DNA of 64,000 nt. Source: Hydractinia symbiolongicarpus (taxonomy: Eukaryota > Cnidaria > Hydrozoa > Anthoathecata > Hydractiniidae). A program made the translations under genes and the position numbers. The stretch lies in NCBI RefSeq assembly GCF_029227915.1, contig NC_079876.1:32467828-32531827 (forward strand), read 5' to 3'. Position 1 is the stretch's first letter. The number at the start of each line of letters is the position of its first letter. Under the pieces are notes generated by a model. The model made no database searches, was not told the DNA's origin, and worked only from the letters and a program-made list of their open reading frames with translations. Positions 1 through 10,789 of the stretch are shown piece by piece.

Positions 1-2871
1 TACCATCAAGGATATGTCAATCCAGAATCCCAAAAGTATACAGCATTCTCTACACAATGGGCCCTGTATGAGTGGATCAGGATACCGTATGGTCTAAAGA
101 ATGCCCCACCAAAGTTTCAGCTTTTTATGAATAAATGCCTTGGGGAATTAAAGGATGAGATCTGTTTTCCATATATGGCTGATATAATTGGTTACAGCGG
201 AACGTTCAAAGACCACCTTGATGATTTGGAAAGGATTTTCAAAAAATTGATTGAGAATGGAGCAAAGCTTAACCCAAAGAAATGTTGCCTTTTCAAGAAG
301 TCTGTAAAGTATTTGGGCAAAATAATCACGGCTGAAGGATATATGGATGATCCTGGAACCATTGAAGCACTTGAGAAAGTCAACAGATCACCTAAGAATG
401 TAGGAGAATTGAGAAGTTTGCCGGGTTTTCTTGGATATTATCGTTCAACTATAAAAGATTTTGCTAGAAAAGTGAAGCCACTTTATGATTTGGTTTCAAT
501 CCCATATCAGGGAGAGGAAGATAGAGTAAATAGTGCTAAGAAAAGCAAAGGTCAGAAAGCGTCTTTAGAAAAGATTGACTGGAAACCTGCCCATCTTGAA
601 ATTGTTAATAGCCTTGTTGAAAGATTAAAATCACCCGACATCATGGCATACCCAGATTTTAATCAACCATTCATCCTACATTGCGACGCTTCACAAACTG
701 GTTTGGGTGCAGTGTTGTATCAAATGCAAAATGATGTTCTTAAGGTAATAGCTTATGCGTCTAGAACATTAACACCTCCAGAAAAGAATTATCACTTACA
801 TTCAGGAAAATTGAAATTCTTGGCCCTAAAGTGGGCTATATGTGACAAATTTCATGAGTACCTTTATTACAGCAAACCTTTCACTGTGTATTCAGACAAT
901 AACCCTTTATTCTATGTTTTAACAACAGCAAAACTCAATGCTAATGGTCTCCGATGGGTATCAGCTCTATCTCAATTCCAGTTCACCGTAAAATACAGAC
1001 CCGGTAAGATGAGTAATGATTGTGACTATCTATCAAGAATGCACTGCTTTAAGAATCATACAGAAAACATCAGTATTCAATCAATAAATGCAATACACAC
1101 TTCTGTGCTGCATACAACAACTGACACACCAGTTAGTATAAATGCTTTATCGTTCTTTGACGGAGACACTGCCATTGATGTAGAAGGAATTGAATTGACA
1201 GAGTTGCGAAACTGGCAAATAAATGATAATATCATAGGACCAGTATACAAAGCTGTTTCGACTGGAAAAAAGCCACAGATATGTCAAATCAAAGCGTTAC
1301 CAAGAAAAACCAAACAGTTGTTAAGGTACTTTGATAACCTACAGTTAACAAATAAAGAGAAGATACTTGTTAAGGTAACAACTCAAAATACACAGATTGT
1401 TATGCCATCAAGGTACCATAAATTAATTTATGTTCAACTACATGAGAATATGGGACACCTGGGCAGTGATCGTGTTATCGATTTGGCAAAGAAAAGGTTT
1501 TACTGGCCCAGTATGGCAAAGGATATTTCTGAGTATGTCACCAAGAAATGCAAATGTCTAAAAGATAAAAGACCAAGTAAGGAGCAAAGAGCACCTATGG
1601 GAGTGATAAGTAGTACACGACCATTCGAAATCATATCCATTGATTTTCTGCATCTAGATAGATGTAAGGGAGGCTTTGAATATCTGTTGGTTGTAATAGA
1701 TAGTTTTACACGTTTTTCCCAAGCCTATGCCACAAAAAACAAGTCAGCAAAAGCCGCTGCAGACAAAATATTTAATGACTTCGTACTAAACTTTGGCTTT
1801 CCTAAAAGAATCCATCATGACAGAGGTAACAAGTTTAATAACAAACTATGGAATAGATTATAGGAATTGTCAGTTATAAAAAAATCAAATACCATACCAT
1901 ATCACCCAATGGGTAATGGACACTGCGAGTGGTTAAATCGAACAATTATTAACATGTTGAAGACACTGAATAAGGAACAAAAGAATAACTGGAAAGACCA
2001 CGTAAAATAGCTCATTTTTGCTTATAACAGTACAGTCTGTAGGTCAACTGGTTATACCCCTCACTTTTTGATGTTCGGTAGAGAAAGCAGGCTTCCCATA
2101 GATTACATGCTCCAGATAGAGGATAGGGATGGATGTACGAAGTCCCAGAAAGATTTTATTGATCAGTGGAAGACGTCCCTTCAACAAGCTTGTGATATTG
2201 CAGCTAACCATTCCACAAAGGAGGAACTAGGAAACTACGCTCATATTGGGAGGATTTCGAAGGTTTTCCAAGTAGTTGAATGTTTTTCAAACATACCAGT
2301 GTACAAAGTCAAGCAGGAAGATGGGAAAGGAAATATTAGAACATTACATAGAAATCTTCCTATGAAATGTAACCTACTTCCCAAAGAAGAACAATCCACG
2401 AAAAAAACGACGGTCAAGAAATCTAGCAGAAAGATAGCTGAAGAAGAAATTGTTTATAGTGATACTTCAGACTCGGATGACGACTTACCAAACTCCCTTA
2501 AGAGGTATTTGATGTGGAAGTTACAAAAAAGAAAAAGAAAACATAGTTTACCTGACGTTAAAATTGTAGGGGAAGGAGAAGTGGAGAGCATAGTTGAAAC
2601 CCAAGGAGACGAGAAAAGTGCAGGTGAACCCACAGAAAAATTAGACAGTACAGTGGAGAGTGATAAATTGGATAATTATGCTTTGGAAAAGACAACTATG
2701 GGAGATGATGATACAGAAGAAACGTCAGATATAACACAAGACACGGAAGACAAATTAGAAGTAAAGAGACGTCCAAAAAGGGAGAGAAGACCCCCTAAAA
2801 TACTAACATATGACTCTGATGGAAACGCTTACTATAGCTCAAAACCTTTCAGCATATCCAAGGGGAGATAA
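1..2871 (+). pseudogene. pol: Ty3/gypsy retrotransposon Pol, 3' part (RT end, RNase H, integrase), inactivated
   Basis: One reading frame is open from base 1 to 2871 apart from two in-frame TAG codons (1861-1863, 2008-2010). The 5' end of the element lies outside the window. Reverse transcriptase is entered at its central part (IPYGLKNAP near 90-115). The catalytic YxDD box reads YMAD (Ala codon 178-180), so one catalytic aspartate is lost. RNase H follows (HCDAS.TGLGAVL near 680-720). The integrase has an HHCC zinc region with its first Cys replaced (KKCKC near 1540) and the DDE core: Asp in SIDF near 1640, Asp in HHDRGNKF near 1820, Glu at 1927-1929. A module resembling GPY/F (NIPVYKVKQEDGKG) comes next, then an acidic-basic tail ending RRPPKILTYDSDG. 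The expected stretch before that module is shortened. Family assignment is secure. The copy is dead through the RT substitution and both stops, which lie inside the integrase. Confidence 0.93.
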
Positions 2872-3101
2872 GGTACTATATAGTTACGGGAGGGATGAAA
2901 CAGATGCAGTTTTGTATGTAATTACATGTATTGGGTATACCAAAATGCTGTGTTTCGACTGGGAAGTATACACTCAGTCACTGTAGAAACAAAAGCGCTT
3001 CATATCTGCTAGTGTGCTGATGAAGGAAATATGTGAATTACAGATTCTCTTTTTTTATGTACTGCCTTCTATGGACATCTCGTGGTCAAGGAGAACTCTT
3101 C

Positions 3102-3395
3102 TGTGGTTGGGAACAAATTGGTCTGACAAAGTCAAGGCGGCTAGTAAGCTCTTTGAGTGAACCTAGCTTAGTAGACAAATATCAATCACCAATGTCACCC
3201 TCCGTGGTTTTCAACAAATTGGTCTGACAAGGTCGAGGCGGCTAGTAAGCTATTTGAGTGAACCTAGCTTAGTAGACAAAATGTCAATCCTCAATTAACC
3301 AATTGGTCTGCCAAAGTCGAGGCGGTTAGTAAGCTCTTAGAGTGAACCTAACTTAGTAGACAAATGTTAGCGGCCAGTGTCACTCTTGTGGAGGG
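3102..3395 (+). repeat. Three-copy tandem repeat, ~85-102 bp unit
   Basis: The block beginning GTGGTT and running through AATTGGTCTGACAAAGTC, GGCGGCTAGTAAGCTC, GAGTGAACCTAGCTTAGTAG and CAATGTCACCCTCC occurs three times, with GTCTG anchors at 3121, 3222 and 3306. Copy 2 is shortened at its end, so spacings are 101 and 84. It lies just past the gypsy pol stop and may belong to the element's 3' untranslated region. Confidence 0.88.
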
Positions 3396-3770
3396 ATCTC
3401 AAGCTCTGTCACCCGTACGCCATCCTAGCTCCTAAGAAGTTATACCATGTGTTACAACATAAAATTACACATAGTAAATTGTATATAGTTATATTTATAT
3501 TTCAGTGTTCCCTGTCCTGCAAACATGGCATTTGTGTATTTGTTTTGCAGTGAGTCAGCCATGTTTGTTTTGCTGTTCTGTCCTGTACTTTCCACTGACC
3601 ACCTGGGCTCTAGTCAAGACTCTCCTTTAGCTGTAGGATGGAGAGTCCAGGTATGGTCAGTGGGTGTGCTAGCTTGTATCAGTAGGCAAGAGACATGTAA
3701 CAAGTGAGGAGCTATATAACATATTCAACAACATACACAAGTGTTCTTGTCTGTCCAACGCCTTACAACA
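3365..3770 (+). repeat. Candidate 3' LTR of the gypsy element
   Basis: The segment starts TGTTAG and can be closed at ...TTACAACA, giving TG...CA ends. It contains a TATATAA box (3713-3719) about 50 bp before its end, as expected for a U3-R arrangement. The second LTR is outside the window and no clean polypurine tract abuts 3365, so the limits are tentative. A purine-rich run (AAGGGGAGA near 2861) could be the real polypurine tract, which would put the LTR start earlier. Confidence 0.35.
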
Positions 3771-3802
3771 CTAACTTACTGAAAATCGAATGTAATTATT
3801 TT

Positions 3803-3845
3803 GTAGTTGCAATTACGTCAGCTTTTTTTTTGCTGACGCAACTAC
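3803..3845. repeat. Imperfect hairpin, GTAGTTGC/CGTCAGC stem
   Basis: GTAGTTGC (5-nt bulge) CGTCAGC, a run of T, then GCTGACGCAACTAC. The arms are complementary except for the bulge. A partial third copy of the motif (CACGTCGGC ... TTGCTGACGC) follows at about 3872-3899, suggesting a small foldback element. Confidence 0.7.
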
Positions 3846-4658
3846 AGTATCCTCCTATTTTACATATGCAATCACGTCGGCAGTGCCAATTGCTGACGCT
3901 AATTTTAAGGGCTGGGGAAGCAGCAAAACTTTATCTAGCCAGATGTTGCAGAAATATATTTTAAATACCTTTTCTTATATTTTGCTTCTTAAGGGAAGAA
4001 CAGAAGGATTCATCAAAAAACGGGAGTCTCCTGTTCAATACAGCAGTTAGACCATGTCATTTTACGGCAGACACAATACCCCGTAAGTCCGAATTGGTAG
4101 CTATACATGCTCCTTAAAGTATTCTCCTGGTTAGAATGTTGCGTACTACAACTTTAGGTTGAGAGAAAACATGGACCTTACATGGTTACCCAATTATAAT
4201 GGCTACCCTGGAAAATACATACCCGTCATACACCTTTACGATAATTCAATTGTAAATGCGTTGCTATGGCTCTCTTTAAAATTTTGGTTCATAAGAAAAA
4301 TGTAACTTTTCTTTACATTATATTTCATGAGAATTTCTTATAGCAATTCTTTATACTTTCAATGTTGACTTTTCCCATTCTTATCATACTCTTGGATCTA
4401 TACTCTTGGTCTGACAAATCCTCCCACTGTGTCTACCAAATCTTTTGGCTCAAATTCTATTCAACTACAGTCCATTCATTCATGGAATTTTGTCCAAAAC
4501 GCTCTCCCTTTTACTCAATTAGTTTCTCTCACCCCACCCCATCTTGTCATAGCCTCTGGGTAATAATGCTTGTCTCCTTGACAGTGTTAGCCCTATTTCA
4601 AAAATTTGTAACCTCATCTTAACCAACAATGTAAAGCTTACCGTTGGATAAATAAGCT

Positions 4659-4673
4659 TATTCTATTCTATTC
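4659..4673 (+). repeat. (TATTC)n tail typical of a LINE 3' end; 3846-5160 otherwise without a gene
   Basis: GGATAAATAAGCTTATTC continues into TATTCTATTC, the microsatellite style that ends many CR1/L2-like LINEs. No RT coding could be recognised upstream. The rest of 3846-5160 is AT-rich, and I see no supported coding in it. Confidence 0.4.
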
Positions 4674-5161
4674 TCCATTCTTTTTCAATATTTGAAGAAA
4701 AGAGGCAAAAAACATGTTTTTATAAGAGTTTGTTAGGCGCAAATTGTGTTTTCTCCAGTTTTTAATTTTCTTCATATCAATTTCTTTTATATTTTCAAGA
4801 AAAGTTAATAATAATAAGATAGAACATATGTGTACTGTTCATTAAAAACAAAATGCGGCAAGAAAAGTTATCGTGAAAGAACGCGTTTTCTTGTTCATAA
4901 GCTCTTTTAAAAGTGTGATGTTTACCTCCTCCAATTTCAAAAAAAAGGTGCGAAGGAGTGTTAGTTTTCCCGGATTATTGTAAAGGTGTATTGGCTTAAA
5001 AGTATCACGTGACATTTGCCGACGGGAATAATTGCCTATTCATAGCAAAAAATAATGTGTTAGCATCTTTGACAACATATCTGAATTAAATTATCATTGT
5101 TAGAAGACCAGATATATATTTAAAGTTTTTGATGAAAAGTATGTCAAGATCATACTGTATT

Positions 5162-5481
5162 GAGGGGCCTTTGAAAATTCTTTTCAGGCCCTGTTACCAG
5201 AATCTCGCTGCTTTCCACCCTCTTTTAGCCGATTTTCGTCCTGAAAATTCACACATTTGGATAAATCTTGGAAGGCTTGTGGGCGTGTTTTGTAGATGAA
5301 AGATATCGGAATTGATGACAAGAGGAATTGTGCATGGAACAACGAAGAATTTTCAGGCCACAAACAATTTTTAAAATTTCTATATCCTTAGTGGATTTTT
5401 TTCATACCTCAGAGCCCCTCCGCCCCCCCTTAGCGACGATATCCCGCTGACAGGGCCTAAAAATTTTTTCGAAGGTCCCTA
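5162..5481. mobile_element. MITE, GGGGCCTTTGAAAA-type inverted ends
   Basis: The left end (GGGGCCTTTGAAAATTC ... CAGGCCCTGT near 5163-5195) is matched in inverse orientation by the right end (ACAGGGCCTAAAAATTTTTTCGAAGGTCCC near 5450-5480), with several mismatches. The interior of about 250 bp has no ORF. The next MITE begins at once on the right. Confidence 0.7.
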
Positions 5482-5482
5482 A

Positions 5483-5896
5483 GGGGCCGTTAACAAACAG
5501 TTTTCGTCTTCGTTAATGGCAAATTGGCCGCTAGACTTGGAAACCCTCTCCCCAAAGCCCCTTAACGGCTTGCCCATTTCCCCTACGTTAGTTTTCGCCT
5601 CTGTTAACGGCAAATTTGCCGTTAAATAGAATTTCCCCCCTCCGCGCTTTACGGAACAATCTTTGTGGAGAATTATACGAACACGAGATACATTTTTTAG
5701 CAACCAATTCTAGATTATGGCGGATTTTTACTGTGGAAACATTTTCAAATTTGTTGAATTTTTTTTCATTTTCCTTAAAAGAAACAAAAACGGTGAGAAA
5801 GTGAAATTTGTCTCCATTTTTATATTTTTAACGGACATTGCATTACCTCTCCCAATTTGCCGTTAATGGAGACGAAAACTGTTTGTAGACGGCCCC
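5483..5896. mobile_element. MITE with ~45-bp terminal inverted repeats
   Basis: Left end 5483-5527 (GGGGCCGTTAACAAACAG, TTTTCGTCTTCGTTAATGGC, AAATTGG) is the inverse of right end 5852-5896 with about four mismatches. A partial internal copy of the same motif is at 5590-5625. No transposase coding and no clear target duplication is visible. The ORFs across it are chance readings of the repeats. Confidence 0.85.
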
Positions 5897-6537
5897 GAAA
5901 AGATTTTGGTGTTGGGATTAAAATCAAAGCCTGATTTCCCATAGTCATGGTATCCGGTTATAACGGGCTGTGCATAACTGCCTACACACACACAAACCAC
6001 ACATTTAAACTAGCAAGCTTAAAATTTGAATGGTCTAAAATTTTAAACATCATCACCAGAGCCAGCTGGGGAAAATATCCTATGGAATCATATAAGCGTT
6101 TGTATTGTTTAGCCTTATACAGTCAACCCCGATCTCAATCAATTACACTCCAAGCTAAAGTTAGAAGAGTAGAAAGCATGAAGCTACAATTGATTAATTA
6201 CCTAACTGCCACTTTCGTTTTCATCAGAAAATGTCAGCCGAGCGCAGCCATGGCATGGCCATCATTTATGCCTTTGTACTTAGTTTCCTCGGGAAAAAAA
6301 TGCAGTAGGTTTTGAAGGGCCGTGCGCTATTCTGAATGGGGCGTTAACGTAGGCGAGGAGGGAGGAAGAAAGGGGGCTTTATAAAAAACATATTTTGTTA
6401 TCCGGAAGGAATGACGATGCATACCAGTGTCATTATAATTTTTGAGCATTTACTATTAAGGGACCACGTTTATCGCGGGAAGGATTTTCTTTGTTTTTGG
6501 GGAATTGATTTTAGCAGTTGGTTGATTCGGAAAGAAT
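5897..6537. other. No supported gene
   Basis: Between the second MITE and the left end of the Polinton-like element. Short ORFs are present, but none has recognisable similarity or a convincing start. Confidence 0.6.
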
Positions 6538-6560
6538 AGCTAGTGTAGGGAGTCACTATA
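6538..6560 (+). repeat. Left terminal inverted repeat
   Basis: An 18-bp perfect match to the inverse of 17439-17456, then C/G mismatch and TATA. It begins with AG, as Polinton ends do. The first start codon of the polymerase gene is only 31 bp from the end. Confidence 0.88.
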
Positions 6561-6568
6561 GCAAGGAG

Positions 6569-9132
6569 ATGAGCTGGTTTAAAAATGAAATCAACAAACT
6601 GTATAGCACCGTGTCGCCACCGTGGCAGCAACTCGCGACGCCCTTGCTGATCGACTACAGAGTGTGCGAGATACCGTTGCATTCTACTACAACAAGGCAA
6701 AGGAACAAATTTCGGGACGCTTCACGACGAGGTCGAATAGAAAGCAAGGGAAGACTACTACGACGTGGAGGATATCCAAGATGAATATCGGGCGATTGAA
6801 GACCTCAAGCACATGTTCCCTCGAGAGAAAAAGGAAGCCACAGGTGTTGAGGATGTTCAGCACATATTCGATGAAATGATATCCAAATGGTGGGAGTCGG
6901 AAATCGGGTCAAGACATGGGTGTTTAACAAGAATTTGAACCAACCACTAACGGATCCGATTATGCAAAAAAATTACACCTCATATAGACAAGCGCGTTAA
7001 TGTCGTGTACAGCTTCAGTTGTGATATTTACAAAGGTGGAGGTGGTGTGTCTAATGACCACAAAACTAAGAGCTCCAGGTCACTATCAACCATCGCTGAA
7101 ATTGAAGCCTTCATTGAAGAGTGCGAAAATGAAGCGTCTCGATCTGGAGGATGGCGAGTTTTGGACTAAGGCTTATTTACCACCTGTTAGGACCAACGAG
7201 ACCCCAGGAGAATATGAAGGGAGAATTGTCTTTGGTCACGTACAGATCGAGGTGATAAGCGCGCGTAAGCCCCTCTTGGGATGCGGCTTTTTCCTAGATT
7301 GGCTGCAAAACAAGAAGTGCATCTACGGTATGGATAATGAAGATGCCAGAACGGACAACTTATGCTTTTGGAGATGGTTAGCTGTAAGAAATAGAGTTTA
7401 CATAGAACAAAGAACTGAGTTTCTAATAAGGCCAGCTCTCACCTTAGCCCGGGAGTACTACGAGGACCCCAAACTAAAACGTAAATATGTGAGGCCAACA
7501 AGGTTAGTGGATCTGGAGGGTGCTGCCAAGCAATTCAAGATCAACATTAGAGTCTTTGAGCTCAGGACAAACTACGAAAAGGCACCATGGCAACTCGTTT
7601 ACGGGCAAAAGCAGGACAAAAAGGGTTTGATACTATCAATATTGCTATGCTGGACAGCCACTGTTTCCTCATCAAAAAGATGGATGTTCTAGCCCCCCAC
7701 TGGCAATGCAAGGTATGCGGCCAAGTTTTAAGAAGGTCTGCAACCTATCACGGCATAAGAGAAACGAAAGCGAGGGTGTAAAGACGACAATCATTCGCAA
7801 AGGGGGGGAGGTGAAACGTATACCAAGCAAGGAAGAAAGGCCTTTTACGATAATGGTTTTAGCTACGATGCCTCAAAATGGATCGAATACATTTCGAAGC
7901 AAACTGGAATGCATCCATCACGCACTCTGCGGGAATGGTGGTGAACGTGTTATCCGTGATGGTAAGAAGGAGTGGAAAGTTGACGGCTATGAGCTTATCA
8001 CAAACACCGTTTATGAAAACCACGGTTGTAAGTGGCATGGATGTCCCTGTCTGCCCGAGAGAACCAAAGCGGACAAGACTCGTTATAGTGCAACCCTGCA
8101 ATCATCACAGCCTGGGAATGTGAGAAACCAGCCAAAATCAAGAGGTACTTTCAGAATGAATTCAGGCCCTATCGCCACTATATTGTATTCGACTTTGAAG
8201 CCCTCCTATCACCCTTAAATTACCAGCAAACCCCCGATCTAACATACCTTTCGAGGCATGTTAGATCGGGGGAACGAGGTCGAGAGAATATACACGAAAC
8301 CCGACGATTTTGACATGCTTTTCAAAAAGAACCAGGAGTTATAAAACGAGTGGGTAAAAGAAGTAGCTGTAATCGGTTTTAACAGCGGCAAATACGACAT
8401 CGACCTGATAAAGCGGTATTTTGTCGAAGAACTTGCACAAGGAGGTAGTAAGATCAAGGTGGCGAAGAAAGACAACGACTACATGTTCCTTACAACCTCA
8501 AGGTTTAAATTTTTCGATAAAAAAAATTTACTTGCTCCTTGTCTGAGCTATAACGGCTGGTGCAAGTCCCTGGAATGTAAGCTCTAGAAGCTTATGTCTC
8601 CGTATGACTGGTTGACGAGCCACGACAAGTTGAACTATGTCGGGCCTGTCTTGTACGAGGATTTTTATAGCCCTCTAAGTGGGAAAAACACGCTATCTAG
8701 TGAAGGGTACGAGACATTCCGCACGGAGTTTCACAGACGAGGCTGCGTCACCATGATGGACTGGTTGCATGAGTACAACCTGGCCGATGTGGAACCCTAC
8801 ACTGAAGCTGTGAACAAGACGAGGTTGCAGTATTACGACGATCAGATAGATATTTTAAAGGACGCACTACGTGTTGAACAAGTCTCTACGGCTGAACCCA
8901 AAGTTAGAGCTATACGCCCTGGGCAAACCATGCAGGCACAGGTGTAAAAACGAAGGAGGCGTGACAGATGTCAGATCTCACGTGTACAAGGAACCCCAAA
9001 AGTGCAAGACCATCCTAGGGTGCGACGCAAAGTGTGCGACATGGATCGCTCTTTGGGTTTGCGCAGGTCGATATCAAGGTACCCAAAGATCTGCGTGACA
9101 AATGCAGCGAAATGGCCCCACGGTTTATCTTA
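6569..9132 (+). pseudogene. Protein-primed DNA polymerase type B, Polinton type, N-terminal half only, broken
   Basis: The product would replicate the element from a terminal protein. The first ATG gives MSWFKNEINKLY. Similarity then runs across several frames. In order: an N-terminal extension; a region with LLGCGFFLDWL and DNLCFWRWLAV (7000-7692); a Cys/His zinc motif CKVCGQVL (near 7710); a nuclease-like stretch with VDGYE..TNTVYE and CKWHGCP (near 7980-8050); exonuclease motif I VFDFEA (near 8190); motif II GFNSGKYDI (near 8375); motif III YNLADVEPY (near 8780); and the start of the palm (ILGCDA near 9013, then FGFAQVDIKVPKDL). Reading ends at TAA TAA (9133-9138), before the later palm motifs. 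No DTD-type motif is visible anywhere. There are at least five frame changes plus in-frame stops. It lies immediately upstream of the HNH gene. Confidence 0.88.
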
Positions 9133-9138
9133 TAATAA

Positions 9139-9660
9139 ATGCCGGACTATCAAATCAGGAAATGGGCCAGGAAATGCACGAGCTGTAAGCAAACCCTACC
9201 ACTAGACAACTTCAAGGTAATCCAACGTAACGCAAAACGTAACACACAACCTTGCCTCAAATGCCACAATAATAAGAGGGCGTCAATAGAACATACCAAA
9301 TGCCTGCACAGAAAATAAAGACGCCAATGTCTAACATGCGATCCCCTAGGTTATCACTATAAGCTTACTTTGAACAGGATTCATAATGCCCTAAATCATG
9401 ATACAGTGACATTTTCTCAGGAATATCTGGGATGAGATATTGTTACATTTATGAAGCACATCCAAACACAGTTTAGGGGCGGGATGAACTGGGGGAGTAG
9501 ACGGCAGTGGGAGTTCGATCACAAGATATCAATAAAATGCAGGGAGGATGGAGAATATCCTAGCGAGGAAAAACAATTGAAAAGACTACACTACACCAAC
9601 ATGCAACCTATACGAGTTACAGAAAATCAAACGAAATGTCATCGATATATCTCTGAGTAG
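9139..9660 (+). pseudogene. HNH endonuclease with N-terminal zinc motif, two in-frame stops
   Basis: One frame runs from ATG 9139 to TAG 9658, interrupted only by TAA (9316-9318) and TGA (9433-9435). The N-terminus has two CxxC pairs (CTSCKQTLPLDNF and CLKCHNNKRAS), the treble-clef-like motif that often precedes HNH nucleases. The C-terminal half has MNWGSRRQWEFDHKISIK, then HYTNMQP and ENQTKC, giving the D-H ... N ... N pattern of an HNH active site. Such proteins nick or cut DNA and often spread as free-standing homing enzymes in large DNA viruses and phages. The start lies directly after the double stop that ends the polymerase remnant, so it sits where the polymerase palm should continue. 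The fold class is fairly secure. The homing role is inferred. Confidence 0.82.
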
Positions 9661-9716
9661 AGTCGCATGGTTTTGATATATTGTCTAGCGCGGTTGATCA
9701 AACACGCTTGTTGTAA

Positions 9717-10185
9717 ATGGAGCTTTGAAAGAAGCCCTGAGGAAAGGCAAGGAACACCTTTTACAAAAAACAAGTTCAGAAGGGTTTATCGATATGGCCC
9801 CTGATGAGGCTGTCGAGAAGTTACATGCCGAGTACGTACAACATGAATTACAAGAGAAGGGCGAGAAGAAGGCCAAGGCTTTAACTACTCATGTTATCAA
9901 CCTGTACGCCAACCTAGTTGGAAATTTTGTGGATATTGACTCTGTCGAGGACCTGCGAAAGATATCAAAGAAGACCTCATTATCCAGGATGCCATGGCAG
10001 ACCTCAGTATTCTGATGTACTGCACAATTGGGAGGTTTTTGGCGCCTATTTTGGTAATCGGCCATACCGCGAGGCATATGAGCGAAAAAGAGGATGAGGC
10101 GGAGGCTAAAGAGAACAAATATGAGCAGCGTGTGCAGTGTCAACATCAATCAGCAGCCACCCGAGGCCATGGAGAAAATTGTTGA
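9717..10185 (+). pseudogene. Unassigned element protein, helical, with hydrophobic segment
   Basis: ATG 9717 needs a one-base shift to enter the frame EALRKGKEHLLQK (9725 on). That frame continues through a charged helical region (VQHELQEKGEKKAK) to NLYANLVGNFVDID, then shifts near 9955 to KEDLIIQDAMADLSILMY and a hydrophobic stretch (IGRFLAPILVIG). It ends in a charged tail with KEDEAEAKENKYEQR. The last 65 bases overlap the next gene. I do not recognise a family. A small virion or membrane-associated protein would fit its place among capsid-system genes, but nothing in the sequence proves that. Confidence 0.55.
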
Positions 10186-10417
10186 AGTAAATAAAAAGCA
10201 CCCGGGAAGAGTTGCTACTGGCAAAAAACTTGCCGAATGGAACAGACTTCGAAAGCTTGGGCTCCAAAAGGAAGAACTCATGACCTTTAGGGAGTTCCTG
10301 TGATACTTTGAGAGGGATCTAAATACCCCTGAAGCTATACTCAAAGGGATAAAAGAGTCTTTGGGGATCCTTGAAGATCAAGGCTCATCTACCCATCTTG
10401 TAGTAAAATGGAAGTGA
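10121..10417 (+). pseudogene. Small basic protein with KHPGRVA motif, paralogue of its neighbour
   Basis: The frame from ATG 10121 to TGA 10415 has one internal TGA at 10301-10303. It carries KKHPGRVATGKKLAEWNRLR, which matches the motif in the next gene (KHPGRVAQGHKLAALMKSRK), so the two probably arose by tandem duplication. The region after the internal stop is acidic-helical (YFERDLNTPEAILKGIKES) with no membrane segment, unlike the paralogue. Its role is unknown. The basic motif would suit nucleic-acid binding inside a virion, an inference only. Confidence 0.6.
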
Positions 10418-10446
10418 TTTATTTTAGGTTTTAGGACTTAAACTAA

Positions 10447-10755
10447 ATGGTTGAAGAACAAAAAGAAGAAGAGAAGGTCATTACAAGACCAGTAAAGCAC
10501 CCGGGAAGGGTTGCGCAGGGTCACAAGTTGGCGGCACTGATGAAATCACGCAAGGAACAACTAATAAAAAAACAAGGTACTGTAGAGCCTAAAGTCAAGG
10601 CCTTCTCAGGGGCCAGTTCCATACAGTCATGCTACATCTACGGTGTAGGAACGCTAGCCGTGCTTGCCATAGGCGTCGGCGTCTGTTACAAATTTGGGGG
10701 CATATATCAAAACTCTGCACCTATGCCTCAGGAGGGGAAACAGGGCAAAACTTAG
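10447..10755 (+). CDS. Small basic protein with KHPGRVA motif and one membrane segment, intact
   Basis: This 102-residue ORF is one of the few unbroken genes of the element. It has an acidic/basic N-terminus, the motif KHPGRVAQGHKLAALMKSRK (about residues 17-36), a linker, then a hydrophobic span (YIYGVGTLAVLAIGVGVCY, about residues 60-78) and a short polar tail. It therefore looks like a tail-anchored membrane protein with a basic N-terminal domain. It follows its paralogue by 29 bp in the same direction, as in an operon-like block. No family is recognised beyond the shared motif, and its function is not known. Confidence 0.65.
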   Translation: MVEEQKEEEKVITRPVKHPGRVAQGHKLAALMKSRKEQLIKKQGTVEPKVKAFSGASSIQSCYIYGVGTLAVLAIGVGVCYKFGGIYQNSAPMPQEGKQGKT

Positions 10756-10789
10756 CCTCAGATAGACATTTTTAAAGTGCATTCAATAA

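Noticed and set aside
1861-2010. In-frame TAG codons as programmed readthrough or an alternative code
   Set aside because: The element also has a dead RT active site. TAA and TGA breaks occur in the Polinton-like genes, and the intact host genes (DIMT1, bZIP) use standard codons without internal stops.
3365-3770. Confident LTR call
   Set aside because: Only one copy is in the window and no convincing polypurine tract touches it, so it is kept as a low-confidence candidate.
6569-9132. Polymerase fragments as exons of an intron-containing host gene
   Set aside because: Frame changes are abrupt, at points without GT-AG pairs, and homology runs continuously across them. That is decay, not splicing.
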